From Pseudogemmobacter hezensis (GTDB lineage: Bacteria > Pseudomonadota > Alphaproteobacteria > Rhodobacterales > Rhodobacteraceae): 64,000 nt of DNA. The stretch spans positions 1 through 64,000 of the forward strand of contig NZ_JABJXT010000020.1 in NCBI RefSeq assembly GCF_013155295.1, in the 5' to 3' direction. A program made the translations under genes and the position numbers. The notes under the pieces are model-generated. The model saw only the letters and a list, made by a program, of their open reading frames with translations, ran no database searches and had not been told where the DNA came from. This document shows positions 59,298-64,000 of this stretch, piece by piece (position 1 is the stretch's first letter; each line of letters begins with the position of its first letter).

Positions 59298-60698
59298 TCA
59301 AGGCTTTGCCGCAGCTGGCGTCGCGGGTGCCGGGGCCGGCTTTGACACCGGATCCTCGGCCAGCGGGAAACCATAAAGCGAGCGGCCCTCCAGCTGCATC
59401 GCGCTGCGCAGCGAATGATCGGCGGCGGCGCATTCCACACGGCTAAGGGCGATCTCTGAGCGGGTCTCGACCAGGCCTGCGCGGGCCGTATAGAAATCGT
59501 CCTCATTGTCGAGAAGATCGGTGATCTGGCGCGTTCCAAGATCGAAATACTGGCTGCGATACAGCTCTCTGACCTCGGTCAGCAGGGCGATCTGCGCGGT
59601 CAGCATCTTCATCCGCTGCTGCCCCGAGGCGATCTGGCGCTGCAGCCGATGCGCGGTCAGGGTTTCCTCGCGCTGCGCGGCCTCGACGGCGGCGGCGCTG
59701 GCCTCTTGCAAGGATTTCGCCGCGCGGGCGCGCGCCGAGATGGCACCGCCTTGCAGCAGGTCAGAGCCGACGCTGACATTCACCCCCAGCACCGTATCGC
59801 CGCCCGCGACCGGCTTGCTGGCCAAGGGGTTCAGCGAGATCCGGGGCAGTCTGGCACGCTCGGCCTCCTGATGCGCAAGGATGGCGCGGGCCTGTTGCAG
59901 CTTCGCCATGCGCAGATTGTCGGTCCCGCTTTGCGGCAGGACGCAGCTGCCACCCAGGGCAGGCAATGGGCCGCCTTTCGGCAGGCCGGTCAGGCGCTGC
60001 AGATTGTCGCGGGCCTCGGCCAGGCGCAGCTCGGCATCGTGGACGGTAAAGCCCACCTGCTGCAGCCGCTTGCGGGCCTCCAGCAGATCCGGGGCGCTGG
60101 TCGCGCCAGCCTCGATCCTTTCGGCCAAAAGCGCCTCAAGCCGTTGCATTTCGGCCAGTTGCTCGCGCCGGATCGCCAGCACTTCGGCAAGGCGGTTCAC
60201 ATCATCATAGGCGGTCAGGGTTTCCACCGCCGCCGCATCGACGCTTTTCTGAAAGGTCAGATAGCTGATCTGCAGCTCGATATCCGCCCCTTTGACCGCT
60301 CGTTTTGAGCGGCCAAAATCCATCACCATCTGCTGGCCGCCCAGCTCGATATCGGGATCGCCGCGCCCGCCGGTGCCAAAGCCGCCGATCAGCGAGATCC
60401 CAAGGCTGGGGAACATCGCCGCCCGCTCGACGCGGATCTGGTCGATCCCGGCCGAGATCAGACTGGCCTTCTGGCGCACATCCGGGTGCAGCACCAGGGC
60501 GCGTTGCACCATGTCAACGGCCCCGCTGCCATTGCCGGGGGCCAGGGCCTGCTGCTGGTCGGCGCGCTCCATCAGCAGGCGCGCCGCACCATCGGGCAGC
60601 TCATTGGAACAGGCCGCCAGCAAAAGGCAGCCCCACAGCGCCACACGGGGCCGCAAAGCCCGGCGGCTGGCATCGCCAGAGACCTGTTCCCGCGCCAT
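59298..60698 (-). CDS. TolC-like outer-membrane channel lipoprotein of a type I secretion system
   Basis: A 466-residue outer-membrane efflux protein. The N-terminus ends in a lipobox, LLLAAC, with C30 as the lipidated cysteine. Two OEP repeats follow (about residues 60-250 and 260-440), including long helical hairpins such as MQRLEALLAERIEAGATSAPDLLEARKRLQQ. It ends in an Ala/Pro-rich tail. It is the last gene of the minus-strand secretion operon, three bases after the BamE-like gene. In this position it is probably the exit duct for the ABC/HlyD machine rather than for the RND pump at 20 kb. Confidence 0.9.
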   Translation of the reverse strand: MAREQVSGDASRRALRPRVALWGCLLLAACSNELPDGAARLLMERADQQQALAPGNGSGAVDMVQRALVLHPDVRQKASLISAGIDQIRVERAAMFPSLGISLIGGFGTGGRGDPDIELGGQQMVMDFGRSKRAVKGADIELQISYLTFQKSVDAAAVETLTAYDDVNRLAEVLAIRREQLAEMQRLEALLAERIEAGATSAPDLLEARKRLQQVGFTVHDAELRLAEARDNLQRLTGLPKGGPLPALGGSCVLPQSGTDNLRMAKLQQARAILAHQEAERARLPRISLNPLASKPVAGGDTVLGVNVSVGSDLLQGGAISARARAAKSLQEASAAAVEAAQREETLTAHRLQRQIASGQQRMKMLTAQIALLTEVRELYRSQYFDLGTRQITDLLDNEDDFYTARAGLVETRSEIALSRVECAAADHSLRSAMQLEGRSLYGFPLAEDPVSKPAPAPATPAAAKP

Positions 60699-60701
60699 CG
60701 C

Positions 60702-61130
60702 TCAGCCGCGCTTTGCTGCGCCGGTGACCAGATCGGCGCATTGCGGGCGCCGCCAGGTGGTCGAGGCCACGCGCTCCTGGTCATCGAACGTCACCTGCAC
60801 CTGGCAGACCAGCTGATTGCGGCCAACCAGCGGCAGGCGCACATCGAAATTCCACGCCCCCGCGCGCGTCGCCGAGACCGGCTGGCCAAAGGCACGCACC
60901 GCGCCCGCCTTGTCGCTGCCGATGCGCAGCTTGCGCACTTCAGCCAGCGAACGGACCGCGCCGTTGCGGGCATATTTTTCGTCCATCTCGCTATAGGCGC
61001 GGCTGACATTGTCAAAGCCTGCCTCGGGCGCGACATTGTTCAGCCCCGCCACATCGGCAAGCGCAGCACCAAGGCCAAACGCGACGAAAGCCCCTGCAAG
61101 GGCGGTTTGGTAAAGGCGGGTACGGATCAT
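60702..61130 (-). CDS. BamE/SmpA-like periplasmic protein in the secretion operon
   Basis: A 142-residue exported protein with a signal peptide (MIRTRLYQTALAGAFVAFGLGAALA, cleavage before DVAG) and no lipobox. The mature part shows a BamE/OmlA-like pattern: LRIGSDKAGAVRAFGQP (cf. the GxxxxxVxxxLGxP motif of that fold), then W-F and CQVQVTFDDQERVASTTWRRPQC, with two cysteines that could form a disulfide. I start at ATG 61130 with AGGA upstream; the frame is open to 61199. It lies between the adaptor and channel genes, which suggests a dedicated assembly factor for the outer-membrane channel. That role is inference. Confidence 0.75.
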   Translation of the reverse strand: MIRTRLYQTALAGAFVAFGLGAALADVAGLNNVAPEAGFDNVSRAYSEMDEKYARNGAVRSLAEVRKLRIGSDKAGAVRAFGQPVSATRAGAWNFDVRLPLVGRNQLVCQVQVTFDDQERVASTTWRRPQCADLVTGAAKRG

Positions 61131-61188
61131 CGTCAGGTCCTCTTTCTTATGCTCGACAAAGGTTTTGGGGCCCCTTTGGGGGCCGGGA

Positions 61189-62355
61189 TCAGCGTTCACG
61201 CAGGGCTTCCTGCGCGCGGTTGAAGGGTTTGATCAGATATTGCCAGACAGTCTTTTCGCCCGTGCGCACATCGACAGTGGCAATCATGCCCGGCACGATG
61301 GGAAAGCGCTGGCCATTGGCATTGGTCAGCTCGTTTGACAGCGTGCGGATATAGACGCGGTAGAAAAGCTGGTCAGGCTTGACCTCATCGCGCACCGTAT
61401 TGGGCGAGATGGTCACCACCTCGCCGGTCAGGCCGCCAAAGATCGCATAGTCATAGGCCGAGATCTTCACCTGCGCCTGCTGGCCGGGATGGATGAAGGC
61501 GATGTCACGCGGCGAGATCCGCGCCTCGATCATCAGCTGGTCATCCATCGGCACGATGGTCATCAGCTGGCCATTGGGGGCCACCACGCCGCCGATGGTG
61601 GTGACGGCGATATCCTTGACCACGCCACGCATCGGCGCGACGATCGTCAGCCGTGCCAGCTGATCGCTGCGGCCCTGGATGATCGAATGCTGCACCTCGA
61701 TTTCGGCATTCACCCGCTGCAATTCCTCACGCGCCTGCACCAGGTAATCGGTTCGCAGCTGGGCGATGTCACGCTCGGTGCGGGCGGCCTCGCGTTGCAG
61801 GCGGATCAGTTCGACCCGGCTGGCCGCGCCCGAGGCCTGCAGTTTCGTGGTGATCGCCAGCTCTTCGCGGATCAGCTCCAGCTCGCGGCTGAGGCCCGAG
61901 ATCGATTCCTCCAGGCCCGCCCGACGCGAATTGAAAAGCGCCAGTTCATTGGCGCGCAATTCGGGGCGGTCTGCGAGATCGGCAGGAAAGACCACCTCAG
62001 AGGCGCTTTCCACCTCGGCCCGCAGCCGGGCAGACGCCGCCAGCGCGGCATTGTATTTCGCCGCGGCCTCGGCCACGTTCGAGACCGAGCGCGTCGGATC
62101 CAGCTGCGCCAGCACCTGGCCCTTTTCCACAAGCGTGCCCTCAGAGACCGCAAGCGAGGCCAGGATCCCGCCCTCAAGCGACTGGATCAGCTGCTCACGC
62201 GAGGTGGGGACCACCTGGCCCGTGCCACTGGAAACCTCAGCCAGCGGGAAGATCCAGGCCCAAAGCAGGAAACTGGCCAGCATCAGCGAGACCAGCGTCA
62301 CCAGCCGGTATTCGCGCTGCACGGGGGCGGGCATTTGGCCGGTCAGGGTGGTCAT
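61189..62355 (-). CDS. HlyD-family type I secretion periplasmic adaptor
   Basis: A 388-residue adaptor. It has one N-terminal membrane helix (LVTLVSLMLASFLLWAWIFPLAEVSSGTGQVVPTS), a lipoyl half (IQSLEGGILASLAVSEGTLVEKGQVLAQLDPT), a long coiled coil (about residues 95-240) and the second half (LTIVAPMRGVVKDIAVTTIGGVVAPNGQLMTIVP). It ends with the HlyD C-terminal region (FPIVPGMIATVDVRTGEKTVWQYLIKPF). It is somewhat shorter than HlyD (about 478) and closer to LapC-type adaptors. It overlaps the ABC exporter stop at an ATGA junction. Confidence 0.94.
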   Translation of the reverse strand: MTTLTGQMPAPVQREYRLVTLVSLMLASFLLWAWIFPLAEVSSGTGQVVPTSREQLIQSLEGGILASLAVSEGTLVEKGQVLAQLDPTRSVSNVAEAAAKYNAALAASARLRAEVESASEVVFPADLADRPELRANELALFNSRRAGLEESISGLSRELELIREELAITTKLQASGAASRVELIRLQREAARTERDIAQLRTDYLVQAREELQRVNAEIEVQHSIIQGRSDQLARLTIVAPMRGVVKDIAVTTIGGVVAPNGQLMTIVPMDDQLMIEARISPRDIAFIHPGQQAQVKISAYDYAIFGGLTGEVVTISPNTVRDEVKPDQLFYRVYIRTLSNELTNANGQRFPIVPGMIATVDVRTGEKTVWQYLIKPFNRAQEALRER

Positions 62356-64000
62356 GCCGCCCCCTTTCCGCGCCGCAGCCTGTCGAGCACCTCATCTTTG
62401 GGGCCATCAAGCGCGATGGCACCGCCGCTGACCACGATCAGCCGATCCACCATGCGCAGGGCCGCCGGGCGGTGGGTGGCGATGATGACGCCCTGGCCCG
62501 GATCACGGGCCGCCAGCGTGTTGATCACCGCGTTTTCGGCCATTTCATCCAGCGCGGCGGTCGGCTCGTCCAGCAAAAGCAGCTGTGGCCTGCGCAGCAA
62601 AAGCCGCGCCAGCAAAAGCCCCTGGCGTTGCCCGCCTGACAGGCCAAGGCCGCCCTCCTGGACCATGCTTTCCAGCCCATCCTTGCGCTGGCGGATAAAA
62701 GCCAGCAGGCCCAGCTGATCGGCCACTTTCAAAAGCGCCTCATCGCTGGCCATCGGCGCACCCAGCGTCAGGTTCTCGCGCAGCGTGCCGTGGAAAAGCC
62801 GGGCGTTTTGCCCCATGAAACCGATATCACGCCGCACATCCGCCGGATCCAGCAGCGAAAGCGTGACATCATCCAGCCGCACCTCGCCCGAGATCGGCTC
62901 CAGCAGGCCCGAAAGCGCCGCCAGCAGCGTCGATTTCCCAGACCCATTCGGGCCGAGAATGCCGATCCGCTCGCCCGGGGCGATGGAAAGCTGTGCGACC
63001 CTCAGAACCGGGGTCTCGCCATCATGCCCAAAGACCGCGTCTTTCAGGCGGAAAGCGCCACGGATCAGAGGCTTATGGATGCGCCGCGCCTGCGGCGGGG
63101 CATCAAGCGGCAGCTCCATCAGCCCATCGAGGGACTCGCGCGCCACCTTTGCCTGTTGCCAGCGGCTAAGGATCTGGGTCACCGAGGCCAGCGGCGCGAT
63201 CATCCGCGACGACAGCATCGAGGCCGCGACCAGCACGCCGGTGCTCATCTCGCCGGCCATGACCTGGGGCGCGCCAAAGAAGATCACCACCGCGAAAACC
63301 CCGGTCTGGACGGTCTGGCTCCAGGTGCCAAGGCGATTGGTCAGATCGCGCAGCCGCTTGCCGGATTCGGCGGTGACGGTGTTGAAATGGGTCCACTGAT
63401 GGGTAAAGCGTGCCTCGGCCTGCAGCGATTTCAGATCGTCCAGCCCCTGGACCGCCTCAACCAGCATGCCAGAGCGCAGGGCGCTTTCGCGGCTGTTTTC
63501 CTCGGCCAGCGCCCGCAGGCGGCGCTGCGCCAGAAAACCGGGCAGCACCAAAAGCGCGGCGGCCGTCAGCGGGATCCAGACCAGCGGCCCGGCGATATAG
63601 AAAAACAGCAGGCAAAACAGCAGGAAGAAGGGCGCATCGGCCACGGCCGCCACCGTGGTCGAGGTCATCATCTCGCGCACCTGCTCCAGCTCGCGCAGCT
63701 GCGAGATGAAGGTGCCGGTCGAGCGCGGGCGGGCCGAATTGCGCACCCGGATCGCATGGCTGAACACCCGGTCAGAGATCACAAGATCGGCGGCCTTGGC
63801 ATTGGCATCGGTGATCCGCGCCCGCGCAATGCGCATCAGATGGCCAAAGATCAGCGCCAGAACCACACCGCCGAACAACACATAAAGCGTGTTCAGCGAC
63901 TGGCTGGGCACCACCCGGTCATAGACCTGCATCGAGAAAAGGATGCCGCCAAGCGACAGGATATTCGTCACCAGCGAGGCCAGCATAATGGCGCGGTAGG
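62352..64000 (-). CDS. Type I secretion ABC exporter (permease/ATPase), 5' end beyond the window
   Basis: Partial: about 549 codons are present and the frame runs off the right end (the codons before the first internal Met read YRAI), so the N-terminus is missing. The membrane domain (ASLVTNILSLGGILFSMQVYDRVVPSQSLNTLYVL onward) is typical of HlyB/LapB/PrtD exporters. The ATPase has Walker A GPNGSGKST, signature LSGGQRQGLLLARLL, Walker B LLLLDEPTAALDE and the histidine IATHRP. Whether it carries a C39-like peptidase-type domain cannot be seen. With HlyD, the BamE-like protein and the TolC-like lipoprotein it should export an RTX-type or adhesin protein encoded elsewhere. Confidence 0.93.
   Translation of the reverse strand, partial: YRAIMLASLVTNILSLGGILFSMQVYDRVVPSQSLNTLYVLFGGVVLALIFGHLMRIARARITDANAKAADLVISDRVFSHAIRVRNSARPRSTGTFISQLRELEQVREMMTSTTVAAVADAPFFLLFCLLFFYIAGPLVWIPLTAAALLVLPGFLAQRRLRALAEENSRESALRSGMLVEAVQGLDDLKSLQAEARFTHQWTHFNTVTAESGKRLRDLTNRLGTWSQTVQTGVFAVVIFFGAPQVMAGEMSTGVLVAASMLSSRMIAPLASVTQILSRWQQAKVARESLDGLMELPLDAPPQARRIHKPLIRGAFRLKDAVFGHDGETPVLRVAQLSIAPGERIGILGPNGSGKSTLLAALSGLLEPISGEVRLDDVTLSLLDPADVRRDIGFMGQNARLFHGTLRENLTLGAPMASDEALLKVADQLGLLAFIRQRKDGLESMVQEGGLGLSGGQRQGLLLARLLLRRPQLLLLDEPTAALDEMAENAVINTLAARDPGQGVIIATHRPAALRMVDRLIVVSGGAIALDGPKDEVLDRLRRGKGAA

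Noticed and set aside
1-64000. tRNA, rRNA, CRISPR arrays, intact insertion sequences or prophage
   Set aside because: None seen: gaps are short, no cloverleaf or repeat-spacer pattern was noticed, and no transposase, integrase or phage structural gene is recognisable.

Overview
The window is a gene-dense, GC-rich stretch of a chromosome or large replicon from an alphaproteobacterium. It is most likely a Rhodobacterales (Paracoccaceae-like) organism. This rests on gene style and content: etfBA, several LivFGHM-type importers, many LysR/IclR/GntR-controlled catabolic operons, a FecI/FecR/TonB-receptor module and a perfect FNR/FnrL-type box. No marker gene fixes the genus. I see no rRNA, tRNA, CRISPR array or intact insertion sequence.

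Layout. 1-1.7 kb: etfBA, closed by a strong terminator. 1.8-11.4 kb: a Tat-exported metallo-beta-lactamase-fold hydrolase, a complete branched-chain-amino-acid-type ABC importer in operon with a zinc alcohol dehydrogenase, then a LysR regulator divergent from an aldehyde dehydrogenase. 11.5-12.1 kb: a gene-poor gap. 12.1-14.3 kb: ahpC-ahpF peroxide defence. 14.5-20.1 kb: a cell-surface signalling set (ECF sigma, FecR-like anti-sigma, TonB receptor with signalling domain, YncE-like propeller). 20.2-26.1 kb (minus): RND efflux pump pair and a SulP anion transporter with a structured leader. 26.1-30.6 kb: LysR divergent from a serine hydrolase, MFS exporter and D-2-hydroxyacid dehydrogenase. 30.6-31.2 kb: a ParE/ParD-like toxin-antitoxin pair.

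31.2-38.8 kb: an Fbp/spermidine-type ABC importer plus IclR regulator on the minus strand, divergent from an RraA/HMG-aldolase-like protein and an Ldh-family dehydrogenase. A clear promoter with a palindrome over its -10 lies between them. A LysR gene overlaps the end of the dehydrogenase tail to tail. 39.1-42.7 kb: a three-subunit membrane dehydrogenase (triheme cytochrome c, Tat small subunit, GMC flavoprotein with an Fe-S Cys motif).

42.8-52.3 kb (minus): a nine-gene operon in which a second Liv-type importer is bracketed by two paralogous M20 deacylases, followed by an N-carbamoylase-type hydrolase and a DMT exporter, with a divergent IclR regulator. 53.2-57.3 kb (minus): gamma-glutamyltransferase, AGXT2L-like class III PLP enzyme and hydroxylysine-kinase-like phosphotransferase, tightly overlapped and divergent from a GntR regulator. 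I read this as a candidate amino-alcohol (kinase plus phospho-lyase) pathway fed by gamma-glutamyl conjugates. It is the most interesting metabolic idea here. 58.1-59.3 kb: a LuxR-type regulator behind a perfect FNR box, with no luxI in the window. 59.3-64 kb (minus): a type I secretion operon (ABC exporter cut by the window end, HlyD adaptor, BamE-like periplasmic protein, lipoprotein TolC-like channel).

Overall this is a scavenging and catabolism region: several importers sit next to enzymes that probably process what they import. Substrates are inferred from neighbourhood only.
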